Shown piece by piece: positions 39,261 through 47,909 of a stretch of 64,000 nucleotides of DNA (the first letter of the stretch is position 1; each line of letters begins with the position of its first letter). A model generated the notes under the pieces. It was given only the letters and a program-made list of their open reading frames with translations, made no database searches and was not told the DNA's origin. Both the position numbers and the translations under genes were made by a program. Origin of the DNA: Desulfosediminicola flagellatus (GTDB lineage: Bacteria; Desulfobacterota; Desulfobulbia; Desulfobulbales; Desulfocapsaceae); assembly GCF_005116655.2 (NCBI RefSeq), contig NZ_CP050698.1:5412501-5476500 (forward strand), written 5' to 3'.

Positions 39261-39276
39261 TGTAGGAATATCTACA
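39261..39276 (+). promoter_or_regulatory. NifA upstream activator sequence
   Basis: TGTAGGAATATCTACA is an exact TGT-N10-ACA site and a near palindrome. It lies about 112 bases upstream of the nifH -24 element, the normal enhancer distance. Confidence 0.85.
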
Positions 39277-39387
39277 AAACAGCGTCTCTTTGTTACAGAG
39301 TGTCATGTTCAGCAAACTCCCCATCCCACCACAAACTAACAATTCATATTACTGTTATTACTATTATTATTTTTTTTGAACAACAAG

Positions 39388-39403
39388 TGGCACAGCCTTT
39401 GCC
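39388..39403 (+). promoter_or_regulatory. Sigma-54 promoter of nifH
   Basis: TGGCACAGCCTTTGCC matches the -24/-12 consensus (TGGCAC-N5-TTGC) without mismatch in the key GG and GC. Transcription would start near 39415, leaving a leader of about 110 bases before nifH. Confidence 0.92.
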
Positions 39404-39495
39404 TTAGAAGAGACAACAGATCGCACAATCAGCAAACCGTTACTTACAAAGAAATTCACAAACAGAATTTAAGCGGTTTATCACAGCTGCAATGA

Positions 39496-40356
<861 letters not shown>

Positions 40357-40415
40357 CCCGAACGTTTAAAAAACAAAAAAGACACGGTAATTACAGGTAA
40401 TTGAGGAGATTTACA

Positions 40416-40763
40416 ATGATGATCATGATTCGAGCCATTGTCAGACCAGAGAAAGCGGACGACGTTCTTGCATCCCTTATGGACGCGGGTTTTCCAGCAG
40501 TAACCAAATACTCCGTAGCAGGCCGGGGTAAACAGCGCGGTATCAAGATTGGTGAAGTTACTTACGATGAGATTCCTAAGACCATGCTGCTGAGCGTTGT
40601 TAAAGCAGAAGACAAAGACTTTGTCATCAACACCATCATGGACGCAGCCCGATCAGGAACGAAAGGTGCTTTTGGTGATGGTAAGATTTTCGTGACTGAG
40701 GTTGAGGATGTCTACACCATTAGCTCAGGAGTCAAGGAAGCCACCGAGGAGGTTGCAGCATGA
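40416..40763 (+). CDS. nifI1: PII-like nitrogenase regulator NifI1
   Basis: A 115-residue PII-family protein, located directly after nifH. It starts MMIMIRAIVRPEKADDVLASLMDAGFPAVTKYSVAGRGKQRGIKIGEVTYDEIPKTML, a T-loop unlike GlnK and without Tyr51. The GTKGAFGDGKIFVTEVEDVYTI segment is the conserved PII C-terminal signature. In methanogens NifI1 and NifI2 form a hetero-oligomer that binds NifDK and inhibits it when 2-oxoglutarate is low. The ATG at 40416 has GAGGAG eight bases upstream. An upstream TTG in the same frame is less likely. It overlaps nifI2 by four bases. Confidence 0.93.
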   Translation: MMIMIRAIVRPEKADDVLASLMDAGFPAVTKYSVAGRGKQRGIKIGEVTYDEIPKTMLLSVVKAEDKDFVINTIMDAARSGTKGAFGDGKIFVTEVEDVYTISSGVKEATEEVAA

Positions 40764-41134
40764 AAGAGGTAATTGCGGTTGTTCGGATGAATATGATGAA
40801 CCGCACCAAAGCAGCTCTTTCCGACGCCGGTATAGCGGCATATTTCGCCCATGAAGCGCAAGGGCGTGGACTTGGATTTGTTAATCCTAAATTGCTGGAA
40901 GGTGTGGAGCAGGGCTACGAAGAAGCTGCAGAACTGCTTGGTGAAAAAGGCAAACTCTATCCAAAACGTATGGTCACAGCTGTAATCGAAGATGACCAGG
41001 TGGACGATGTTGTTCAGGCGATCATAGAAGCTAACAAGACGGGCAAACCTGGTGACGGCAAGATTTTCATCCTTCCTCTAGGGGATGCAGTACGTGTCCG
41101 CACCGGTGAGAAGGGAACCAAATCGATCAGCTGA
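40760..41134 (+). CDS. nifI2: PII-like nitrogenase regulator NifI2
   Basis: A 124-residue PII-family protein, partner of NifI1. The T-loop region is longer (HEAQGRGLGFVNPKLLEGVEQGYEEAAELLGEKGKLYPKRMV), as in NifI2. The C-terminal signature GKPGDGKIFILPLGDAVRVRTGEKG is intact, giving ATP/2-oxoglutarate binding. The ATGA overlap with nifI1 suggests equimolar synthesis. Known role in relatives: ammonium-induced, reversible, direct inhibition of dinitrogenase without covalent modification. No draT or draG is in the window, which fits this mode of control. Confidence 0.93.
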   Translation: MKEVIAVVRMNMMNRTKAALSDAGIAAYFAHEAQGRGLGFVNPKLLEGVEQGYEEAAELLGEKGKLYPKRMVTAVIEDDQVDDVVQAIIEANKTGKPGDGKIFILPLGDAVRVRTGEKGTKSIS

Positions 41135-41222
41135 TTTCGAGTTTGAAACGTACCATACGAATACATATTTGAGAGGGGTAGTTCCTGTCACGGACATCAA
41201 CTTGCCCCTCAAGGAGATTGAC

Positions 41223-42860
41223 ATGGGAAAAGCACAGAAAACTGTGCAGTGGGATCCCACTGACATTAAGGAAAAGCTGCTGGCGAAGTATCCGCCCAAG
41301 GTTGCCAGAAAACGTGCCAAGCAGATTCTTATAAACGAAGCACTGGAGAACTCCACCCCGGAGATCACCGCCAACGTACGAACCATTCCAGGCATTATCA
41401 CAATGCGCGGTTGCACCTACGCAGGCTGTAAAGGCGTTATCATGGGTCCAACCAGTGATATCGTCAACCTGGTTCACGGACCGATCGGCTGCTCCTTCTA
41501 CGCCTGGTTAACCCGACGTAACCAGTCGGATGCATCCGGCCATGAAAATGCCAACTTCATCAACTACTGCATGTCTACAGATATGCAGGACTCTGACATC
41601 ATTTTTGGTGGTGAGAAGAAATTAGAAGCAGCAATCCAGGAAGCATATGACCTGTTTCACCCCAAGGCAATCGCAGTATTTGCAACATGCCCTGTTGGTC
41701 TGATTGGTGATGACATTCATGCTGTTGCAAAAAAGATGAAAGAAAAGTTTGGCGACTGTAACGTTTTTGCCTTCAGCTGTGAGGGCTATAAAGGTGTATC
41801 CCAGTCTGCTGGTCACCATATCGCTAACAATCAGGTTTTCACTCATCTCGTCGGCAAAAGCGAGACTGAGAAAACTGAGAAATTCAAGATAAACCTGCTT
41901 GGAGAGTACAACATCGGTGGTGATGGTTTTGAGATTGACCGCATAATGAAGAAATGCGGCATCACCAACATCGCGACATTCTCCGGCAATGCGACCTACG
42001 ACCAGTTTGCTTCTGCCAACCAGGCTGATCTGAGCTGCGTTATGTGTCACCGTTCCATCAACTATGTAGCCGACATGCTGGAGACCAAATACGGTATCCC
42101 ATGGATTAAGGTCAACTTTATTGGTGCCGAGGCAACCGCTAAATCGCTTAGAAAGATTGGTGAATACTTCGGAGATGCCGAACTTATTGCCACAATCGAA
42201 AAAGTTATAGCTGAAGAGATGCCTGCGGTTGACGCTGTCATCCAGGATGTGCTTCCCCGAACCACAGGTAAAACCGCAATGCTCTTTGTTGGTGGCTCCC
42301 GAGCGCATCACTACCAGGAGCTGTTCAACGAGATGGGTATAAAAACCCTCTCTGCCGGTTACGAGTTCGGCCACAGAGATGACTACGAAGGTCGTCACGT
42401 CATCCCCAACCTGAAAGTGGACGCGGATAGCCGTAACATCGAAGAGATCCACGTCGAGGCCGATCCTGAATTATACAACCCTCGTAAAACTCCCGAAGAA
42501 ATCAAAGCACTTGAAGACAAGGGCTTCGAATTCAGGGATTACGACGGACTTATTCCGGACATGGACAAAGGCACTCTTATTCTCGATGACCCGAATCAGT
42601 ATGAAGCGGAAAAACTGGTTGAGCTGATGAAACCGGATCTTTTCTGTGCAGGTATTAAGGAGAAATTTTCCATCCAGAAGCTTGGCGTGCCGATGAAACA
42701 GCTGCACAGCTACGATTCTGGCGGACCATATGCGGGCTTTGTTGGAGCAGTCAACTTTTATAAAGAAATCGACAGATTGGTCAACAGCCGGGTGTGGGGT
42801 TATATGAAAGCTCCATGGCAGGAAAACCCCGAGCTATCTGCAACCTATGTTTGGGAATAA
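41223..42860 (+). CDS. nifD: Nitrogenase molybdenum-iron protein alpha chain
   Basis: A 545-residue catalytic subunit. FeMo-cofactor ligands are visible as Cys275 (in MCHRSINYVADMLE) and His495 (in KQLHSYDSGGPY). P-cluster cysteines lie in GCTYAGCKGV, GPIGCSFYAW and FATCPVGLIGDD, and the cofactor-pocket Gln-x3-His region appears as SQSAGHHIANN. The chain is about 50 residues longer than proteobacterial group I NifD owing to an insertion before the C-terminus, as in group III enzymes. I start at the ATG at 41223 with AAGGAG seven bases upstream. The open frame begins earlier but overlaps nifI2. It forms the alpha2beta2 dinitrogenase with NifK. Confidence 0.97.
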   Translation: MGKAQKTVQWDPTDIKEKLLAKYPPKVARKRAKQILINEALENSTPEITANVRTIPGIITMRGCTYAGCKGVIMGPTSDIVNLVHGPIGCSFYAWLTRRNQSDASGHENANFINYCMSTDMQDSDIIFGGEKKLEAAIQEAYDLFHPKAIAVFATCPVGLIGDDIHAVAKKMKEKFGDCNVFAFSCEGYKGVSQSAGHHIANNQVFTHLVGKSETEKTEKFKINLLGEYNIGGDGFEIDRIMKKCGITNIATFSGNATYDQFASANQADLSCVMCHRSINYVADMLETKYGIPWIKVNFIGAEATAKSLRKIGEYFGDAELIATIEKVIAEEMPAVDAVIQDVLPRTTGKTAMLFVGGSRAHHYQELFNEMGIKTLSAGYEFGHRDDYEGRHVIPNLKVDADSRNIEEIHVEADPELYNPRKTPEEIKALEDKGFEFRDYDGLIPDMDKGTLILDDPNQYEAEKLVELMKPDLFCAGIKEKFSIQKLGVPMKQLHSYDSGGPYAGFVGAVNFYKEIDRLVNSRVWGYMKAPWQENPELSATYVWE

Positions 42861-42959
42861 ATTCAAAAGTATAAAGGCACCTTTCAGTTCTGCACCTTCC
42901 AACATTATAGATATTGATGGAGGAGGTAGCGCTAAAGGTTGCCTTAAGAAGGTATCGCC

Positions 42960-44333
42960 ATGCTATTGAGACATACACCAGAAGAAATAACAGAGCGAAA
43001 GGCTCTGATGATTAACCCGGCCAAGACCTGCCAGCCGATCGGCGCAATGTACGCTGCACTCGGAATCAAGGGATGCCTACCACATAGTCACGGTTCCCAG
43101 GGTTGCTGTGCATATCACAGATCTGCACTCACCAGGCATTACAAAGAGCCGATTTCAGCCGCAACCAGTTCTTTTACAGAGGGCGCTTCCGTATTCGGCG
43201 GCCAGGCCAACCTGTTGCAGGCTATAAACAATATTTTTACCGTGTACGAACCGGAAGTCATTGCCGTACACACCACCTGTCTCTCAGAGACCATCGGTGA
43301 CGATCTGCCTCAGATTTTCGATAAGGCGATCAAAGACAAAAAAGTCCCTGAAGGCAAAACCGTACTCGGTGCTCCAACTCCAAGTTATGTCGGCTCACAC
43401 GTAACCGGTTTTTCAAACATGGTCAAAGCCATGGCCAAACTGGCAACACGCAGTGGCACCAAAAACGGCAAAGTAAACATCATTCCAGGCTGGGTTGAAC
43501 CCGCCGACATGGAAGAGATCAAACGTATTGCAGATATGGTCGGCGTCAAGATCACCATGTTCCCTGATACCGGCGGTGTACTTAACGCCCCGCTTACAGG
43601 CGAGTACAATATGTTCCCTGATGCAGGAACCCCGATTGACGACATCAAGAAAAGTGGTGACGCAATAGGAACCCTGGCACTTGGCGAGTGGTGTTCAGCC
43701 GATGCAGCACGTACCCTCGACACTCAGTGCAAAGTCCCCTGCTCGATTCTTGATATGCCTTTTGGTCTGCAGGCTACAGATAGATTTGTTGACGCTCTTA
43801 GAAAAGTTGCAGGAACCACAGTACCTGACGAAGTTGCTAAAGAACGTGGTCAGCTCGTCGACCTGATCTCTGATATGCACCAGTATTTTTATCACAAAAA
43901 GGTAGCCATTTTTGGCGACCCTGATCAGCTCATCGCCATGACCGAGTTCCTGGTTTCCATCGATATGTGTCCTGTCCATATCGTCACAGGTACCCCTGGC
44001 AAGAAGTTTGAAAAACGCATCAAAGAGATCACCAAAGACATGCCGTTTGAAGTGAACGTCAAAGCTGCCGGAGATATGTTTCTCTTACACCAGTGGATAA
44101 AGAACGATCCTGTCGATGTTCTGATCGGTAACACCTACGGCAAATACATTGCCCGGGATGAAGACATTCCTTTGATTCGCTGGGGCTTCCCGATTCTTGA
44201 CCGTCAGGGTCACCAGTACTTCCCGACCGTTGGGTACAAGGGTGGTCTCAGAATGCTTGAGAAAATCCTTGGCGTACTGCTTGACCGACTGGATCGTGAC
44301 AACCCGGAAGAGAAGTTTGAGCTGGTTTACTAA
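42960..44333 (+). CDS. nifK: Nitrogenase molybdenum-iron protein beta chain
   Basis: A 457-residue beta chain. The N-terminal part supplies P-cluster cysteines: NPAKTCQPIGAMYAALG, SHGSQGCCAYHRS and VIAVHTTCLSETIGDD. GWVEPADMEEIKRIADMVGV and the closing GFPILDRQGHQYFPTVGYKG are typical NifK elements. It lacks the N-terminal extension of about 50 residues found in group I NifK, as do group II/III enzymes. It follows nifD by 99 bases, with AAGG upstream of the ATG. A 58-base hairpin lies 57 bases after its stop. Confidence 0.97.
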   Translation: MLLRHTPEEITERKALMINPAKTCQPIGAMYAALGIKGCLPHSHGSQGCCAYHRSALTRHYKEPISAATSSFTEGASVFGGQANLLQAINNIFTVYEPEVIAVHTTCLSETIGDDLPQIFDKAIKDKKVPEGKTVLGAPTPSYVGSHVTGFSNMVKAMAKLATRSGTKNGKVNIIPGWVEPADMEEIKRIADMVGVKITMFPDTGGVLNAPLTGEYNMFPDAGTPIDDIKKSGDAIGTLALGEWCSADAARTLDTQCKVPCSILDMPFGLQATDRFVDALRKVAGTTVPDEVAKERGQLVDLISDMHQYFYHKKVAIFGDPDQLIAMTEFLVSIDMCPVHIVTGTPGKKFEKRIKEITKDMPFEVNVKAAGDMFLLHQWIKNDPVDVLIGNTYGKYIARDEDIPLIRWGFPILDRQGHQYFPTVGYKGGLRMLEKILGVLLDRLDRDNPEEKFELVY

Positions 44334-44390
44334 TTATAGAGCCAAACCGCTCATCAGCAATTGCGGATAATAGTACAAGTAAAACAATCC

Positions 44391-44448
44391 CTGGTGTGCA
44401 GGGTGATGGTTAATTCGCTGCTGTTGCCGCCATCACCCTGCACACCAG
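44391..44448. promoter_or_regulatory. Perfect 19-bp stem-loop between nifK and the NifB-like gene
   Basis: CTGGTGTGCAGGGTGATGG and its exact complement enclose a 20-base loop. There is no T-run on either side, so it is not a standard terminator. It could stabilise the upstream nif mRNA 3' end or reduce readthrough into the following gene. Not seen elsewhere in the window. Confidence 0.75.
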
Positions 44449-44495
44449 TTTCCTGACCTGCGTTAAAAATACTTCCAGACAGGAGCGAGGCAATT

Positions 44496-45644
44496 ATGGA
44501 TACAAGCCCCAAAACAACTGAACGAAGCTGCATCGGACCTGAGCCGCACGCCTCAATTGTTCAGCTACAGGTAGCACCGCGGATAAATCACCGGATACGT
44601 TTCAGCGCGCTTGGCACGACAAAACCAACACACATCCTGCCACAAGCTGCTGTGAAAATGGTTTCAGATCTCCGCTCTAAAGGCGCTGCATCAGATAGCG
44701 TGTTGATTTACGGCCCTGGCGATCCACTCGCTGACATTGAGCTTAGCCTTGAGTCTATCCTTGCCATTAAAGAGAATTTCCCTGAGATAAACGTCATTGT
44801 CAGAACCCTCGGAATTGGCGGGCTTCAGTATGCAGATAAGCTTCGCAAGGCCGGTGTAACAGAAGTTGAGCTGCTGATTGACGGCATGGACCCGATGGTG
44901 CTCGAAAACCTGTACGCCTGGATACGACCGGGATTTAAAACATTAAAACTTTCTGAAGCTGCAGAAATATTACATATAGAGCAAACACAATCCATACAGG
45001 CATTTAAAGATGCCGGAATGTTTGTTCGGATAGTCAGCACCCTTTATCCGACAGCTAATGATGATCACTTGCTGGTTATGGCAAAAAAGGTTGCTGAACT
45101 GGGGGCTGATGAACTGATACTGCACCCCTACTCACCTGAACCTGAAGCGGATATCGTGCTGCCTGAGCCCGAGCAGAAAGACGTGCTCAGCCTGATAGAT
45201 GAGTTGTCTGAAATCCTGCCCTCGCGACAGGGCCGGCCTGCTTCAACAGCAACACCGGAATTAACCACGAGCATCCTGCCAAAACCAGATAAAAACAGAC
45301 CAAACATTGCCGTAGTAAGCTCAAACGGCATGGATGTGGATCTCCATCTTGGCCAGGCCCCGCAGCTCCTTGTCTACGGACCACGGGATGACGGTCTCAA
45401 CTGCCTGCTCGAGTGCCGTCCCGCGCCTGCATCTTCTGCTGGCAAAGACCGCTGGGAAATACTCGCCAGCAGTATTCCCGATTGTTTTGCCCTGTTGACA
45501 GCCAGCGCCGGTGAGCGTCCCCGACGCATTCTGGACGGTCACGGAATTCAGGTAGTAATTACTCAGGACAATATAAACGGCACCGTTGATCAGCTATACG
45601 GTGGCGGAAAGAAATCACGCGGTATGCATTCAAAATCATCATAA
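44496..45644 (+). CDS. NifB-like fold without radical-SAM cysteines, fused to NifX-like domain
   Basis: A 382-residue protein. Residues about 20-240 follow the NifB core: LQVAPRINHRIRFSALG occupies the place of the NifB radical-SAM CX3CX2C motif, then IYGPGDPLADIELSLESILAIKENFP (NifB keeps GPGDPLA), LRKAGVTEVELLIDGMDP and AGMFVRIVSTLYPTANDDHLLVMAKKVAELGA. No cysteine lies between residues 13 and 302, so a [4Fe-4S] radical-SAM cluster cannot form as in NifB. Residues about 268-370 (NIAVVSSNGMDVDLHLGQAPQ ... QVVITQDNINGTVDQLY) form a NifX/NafY-like cofactor-binding domain. A role in cofactor precursor carriage or scaffolding is inferred from position and folds. GGAGCGAGG precedes the ATG. The 2Fe-2S ferredoxin gene follows closely. 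Confidence 0.8.
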   Translation: MDTSPKTTERSCIGPEPHASIVQLQVAPRINHRIRFSALGTTKPTHILPQAAVKMVSDLRSKGAASDSVLIYGPGDPLADIELSLESILAIKENFPEINVIVRTLGIGGLQYADKLRKAGVTEVELLIDGMDPMVLENLYAWIRPGFKTLKLSEAAEILHIEQTQSIQAFKDAGMFVRIVSTLYPTANDDHLLVMAKKVAELGADELILHPYSPEPEADIVLPEPEQKDVLSLIDELSEILPSRQGRPASTATPELTTSILPKPDKNRPNIAVVSSNGMDVDLHLGQAPQLLVYGPRDDGLNCLLECRPAPASSAGKDRWEILASSIPDCFALLTASAGERPRRILDGHGIQVVITQDNINGTVDQLYGGGKKSRGMHSKSS

Positions 45645-45657
45645 AAGGATTACTAAC

Positions 45658-45960
45658 ATGGCTACACCGGAAAAACAGATACTTGTCTGTCAGAGTTTCA
45701 GAATGAAAGGCGACCCTAAAGGCATCTGTCACAAACAGACAGACGGCTTTCTGCAATATATAGAAGAAGAGATTCTCGATCGCGGTCTCGACATGCAGGT
45801 CGTTGCCACAGGTTGTCTGAAGCAGTGCGAATCAGGCCCGGTGATGGTTGTACAACCTGAAAACTGGTGGTTTAAAAGTGTTGACAGCGAAGAAGCTATT
45901 GATGCCATTCTTGATGGAATCGAAGATGGTGAACCGGCCGAAGAGTATCTCATTTCGTAA
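45658..45960 (+). CDS. Thioredoxin-like [2Fe-2S] ferredoxin
   Basis: A 100-residue ferredoxin of the thioredoxin-fold [2Fe-2S] family. The four ligands are Cys11 and Cys24 (VCQSFRMKGDPKGIC), then Cys53 and Cys57 (ATGCLKQC), giving C-X12-C-X28-C-X3-C. ESGPVMVVQPENWWFKSVDSEEAIDAIL is the usual C-terminal half. Such ferredoxins occur in nif clusters and may donate electrons for cofactor assembly or protect nitrogenase. The ATG at 45658 has AAGGA nine bases upstream. The open frame extends into the preceding gene but without conserved residues. Only 13 bases separate it from the NifB-like stop. Confidence 0.92.
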   Translation: MATPEKQILVCQSFRMKGDPKGICHKQTDGFLQYIEEEILDRGLDMQVVATGCLKQCESGPVMVVQPENWWFKSVDSEEAIDAILDGIEDGEPAEEYLIS

Positions 45961-45969
45961 CAGACTCGA

Positions 45970-46440
45970 ATGACCATACTTAATGCTACAATCCGGCCTG
46001 CAGTTCTTAACGATGTTGATCAAATGATCCTGTTGCTCAAGTCTCTCTTTGAAATAGAGGAGGACTTCATTTTCGATTATGAACGGCAAAAAACCGGGAT
46101 CACCATGTTATTGAACTCAGGTCGCGGCCTAATACTGGTGGCTGAATACCACAACACGGTAATCGGTATGTGTACAGGCCAAACCGTAATTTCCACCGCA
46201 GAAGGTGGTTACAGTCTGCTCGTAGAAGATGTTGTGGTCACGTCAACCTATCGGGGGCAAGGCGTAGGACGCCAATTACTCAGCACCCTGGAAAACTGGG
46301 CACAACAGCAAAATATCCACCGCCTGCAATTGCTAGCAGATCGTAATAATACTAACGCGTTATCTTTTTATACTACAACCGGCTGGAAACACACAGAGCT
46401 TGTCTGTCTGCGAACCTATACAAATGAGAAATGCAGATGA
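45970..46440 (+). CDS. GNAT-family acetyltransferase in the nif-associated operon
   Basis: A 156-residue GNAT protein. The acetyl-CoA loop VVTSTYRGQGVGRQLLSTLENWAQQ fits R-x2-G-x-G/A exactly, followed by LQLLADRNNTNALSFYTTTGWKHTEL, the C-terminal GNAT core with N-x-x-A-x-x-FY-x-x-x-G[FW]. The target may be an amino acid, a small molecule or a protein. Its place between a ferredoxin gene (9 bases upstream) and a HEPN-like gene (4-base overlap) suggests it belongs to the nif-linked module. Confidence 0.88.
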   Translation: MTILNATIRPAVLNDVDQMILLLKSLFEIEEDFIFDYERQKTGITMLLNSGRGLILVAEYHNTVIGMCTGQTVISTAEGGYSLLVEDVVVTSTYRGQGVGRQLLSTLENWAQQQNIHRLQLLADRNNTNALSFYTTTGWKHTELVCLRTYTNEKCR

Positions 46441-46880
46441 TACCTAACTTTCAGATCCAACCCCGTGAAAACATTATCCAGATAAGTGACTGGCAGGACT
46501 ATTTTCGTGACGGCGAACAGTTTTTGCGCGTCGTAACAGGTGCAGTAAAAAAACAGAAAAAGACGTTTACGCCTGAGGCGCTCTACAACATCACCGCCAT
46601 GGCGATTGAAAAATACATCATGGCCTTTCTCATGAAAAACGGTGACCTCGCCGAAAACCACACCATGGGAGATCTCGCTACAGCACTTGAACGCCATACT
46701 GGCGAACTTCCCGGCTTACGGGAAAAGCTCGATTTTCTTGATACCTTCCAGGACATATGTGACCTCGAGGAATCACATTACATCCAGCCAAATGAAGAAC
46801 AGATACTGACAATCCTCGAAATTGGTACAGAAATACAGAGCCTACTCACTCCCCACCTGATTTCAAATGGCGATCTGTAG
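46437..46880 (+). CDS. HEPN-like helical protein of unknown role
   Basis: A protein of about 147 residues, all-helical in appearance. The stretch FTPEALYNITAMAIEKYIMAFLMKNGDLAENHTMGDLATALERH resembles a HEPN-type helical bundle (A-x-x-x-x-EK-x-x-x-A-x-L ... NHT-x-x-x-L). The Rx4-6H ribonuclease motif of toxin HEPN proteins is not visible, so it is probably a structural or nucleotide-binding member. It overlaps the GNAT stop through ATGA. An ATG two codons earlier is an alternative. I do not recognise a named family. Nif linkage is by position only. Confidence 0.7.
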   Translation: MIPNFQIQPRENIIQISDWQDYFRDGEQFLRVVTGAVKKQKKTFTPEALYNITAMAIEKYIMAFLMKNGDLAENHTMGDLATALERHTGELPGLREKLDFLDTFQDICDLEESHYIQPNEEQILTILEIGTEIQSLLTPHLISNGDL

Positions 46881-46928
46881 CCAAAATATTCATCAATTTT
46901 CTTTGACAGCCCCGAGTTGAGATACGAT

Positions 46929-47249
46929 ATGACTATTCCAGTAAAACCACTAGGCCTTATTAAAACACTCATTGAGACTGTTGGTCTTGATGTGACCTAT
47001 GTATACGACGATCTCATTTTTATTGAGCACAACGCATTTCTGCTGCAGATGGGTGAGCAGGGAGAAAACATCGCCCTCTGGTTCAATGATGACTGCAATG
47101 TGGAAGAGCGGCCCCAAATACTCCACAGTCTTCATGGAGCTGCAGCCGGTCTCTCTCTCCAAGTCGAATTACAAGGCACCTACTCAATGAATTCAGGTAA
47201 TGAGAAAGAGTCTTTCCAACTTGAGTTCAACGCCATACAAGTTGCATAA
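46929..47249 (+). CDS. Unknown small protein in the nif-associated module
   Basis: A 106-residue alpha/beta protein that I cannot assign. It begins MTIPVKPLGLIKTLIETVGLDVTYVYDDLIFIEHNAFLLQM and has alternating strands such as ENIALWFNDDC and SLQVELQGTY, with no cysteine motif. The ATG at 46929 is preceded by a weak GAG. A TTG four codons upstream is possible. It lies 48 bases after the HEPN-like gene and on the same strand as the nif operon. Cotranscription with the module is likely from spacing but not shown. Confidence 0.6.
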   Translation: MTIPVKPLGLIKTLIETVGLDVTYVYDDLIFIEHNAFLLQMGEQGENIALWFNDDCNVEERPQILHSLHGAAAGLSLQVELQGTYSMNSGNEKESFQLEFNAIQVA

Positions 47250-47386
47250 TTACATATAGTAACAAGCAATTTCACATATAAAAAAACCGCTCCTGCTTTT
47301 ACTGGTATTTCATCTGCTGATGTGAGAAACTAAAACTTGTCAACACTTCACTCAAGTATCATGAATCAACTTTTATGGGAGCAGGC

Positions 47387-47776
47387 ATGTTACGGGATTT
47401 ATCACTGGCAGCAAAAGCTTCATGCAGTAAAGAAGATCAGGAAACGCTTATCCCCATCGTCAAACAGCTCAAAGAACTCTCAGAAGTTGCCTTTAAATCC
47501 GGACTTCTGGCACTGGAAAATGAGCTTTCGAGCATCAAGGATCCCTTCCTTAATCTTGGAATGCAGTTGATTATTGACAGGGTTGAAGCCGAAAACGTTA
47601 CCGACATACTTGATTCTGACATCTACTACAACCATTCTAATGGACGAGAATTACTAAAAAAAATCATCATCCGCGAAGGATTACTGCGTATCCAGGCTGG
47701 CGACACTCCACGTAACGTTGAGATCTGCACAAAAATTTTTCTCGGCAGAGTCGAAAGAGATGCCTGGAGACAATAA
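47387..47776 (+). CDS. Soluble MotA-like helical domain protein
   Basis: A 129-residue helical protein. AFKSGLLALENELSSIKDPFLNLGMQLIIDRVEAENVTDIL closely resembles the cytoplasmic MotA segment (A-R-x-E-GLLALE ... DPFL-x-x-G-x-Q-L-x-x-D). The MotA transmembrane helices on both sides are missing, so no ion channel is possible. The second half (GRELLKKIIIREGLLRIQAGDTPRNVEICTKIFLG) repeats an R-x-GLL-x-[IL] pattern. Function is unknown, perhaps a scaffold or regulator. The ATG at 47387 has GGGAG six bases upstream, and an ATG four codons earlier lacks it. It is the last gene of the run, followed by a weak hairpin (47817-47839). Confidence 0.6.
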   Translation: MLRDLSLAAKASCSKEDQETLIPIVKQLKELSEVAFKSGLLALENELSSIKDPFLNLGMQLIIDRVEAENVTDILDSDIYYNHSNGRELLKKIIIREGLLRIQAGDTPRNVEICTKIFLGRVERDAWRQ

Positions 47777-47816
47777 TTTTCAGGTAAGGCAACGTTAATC
47801 CAATATGATCAGTTAT

Positions 47817-47850
47817 CGGGTCAGCAAAATTGTGGCCCGCTAACCTGTTT
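47817..47850 (+). terminator. Weak putative terminator
   Basis: CGGGTC / GGCCCG stem (one wobble) with an 11-base loop, and TTTTTA ten bases downstream. A possible end of the nif-associated transcript. Confidence 0.35.
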
Positions 47851-47909
47851 TTATTACGGATCATACTTGATGGATGTACATTGCTCGCAGCCTCCTAGGA
47901 CAAAAAACG

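Noticed and set aside
41622-42452. A 276-codon open frame antisense to nifD
   Set aside because: It lies wholly opposite a strongly conserved nifD and has no ribosome site or domain. A shadow of biased codon use.
44391-44448. Terminator call for the nifK hairpin
   Set aside because: The stem is perfect, but no T-run follows on either strand. Kept as a regulatory stem-loop instead.
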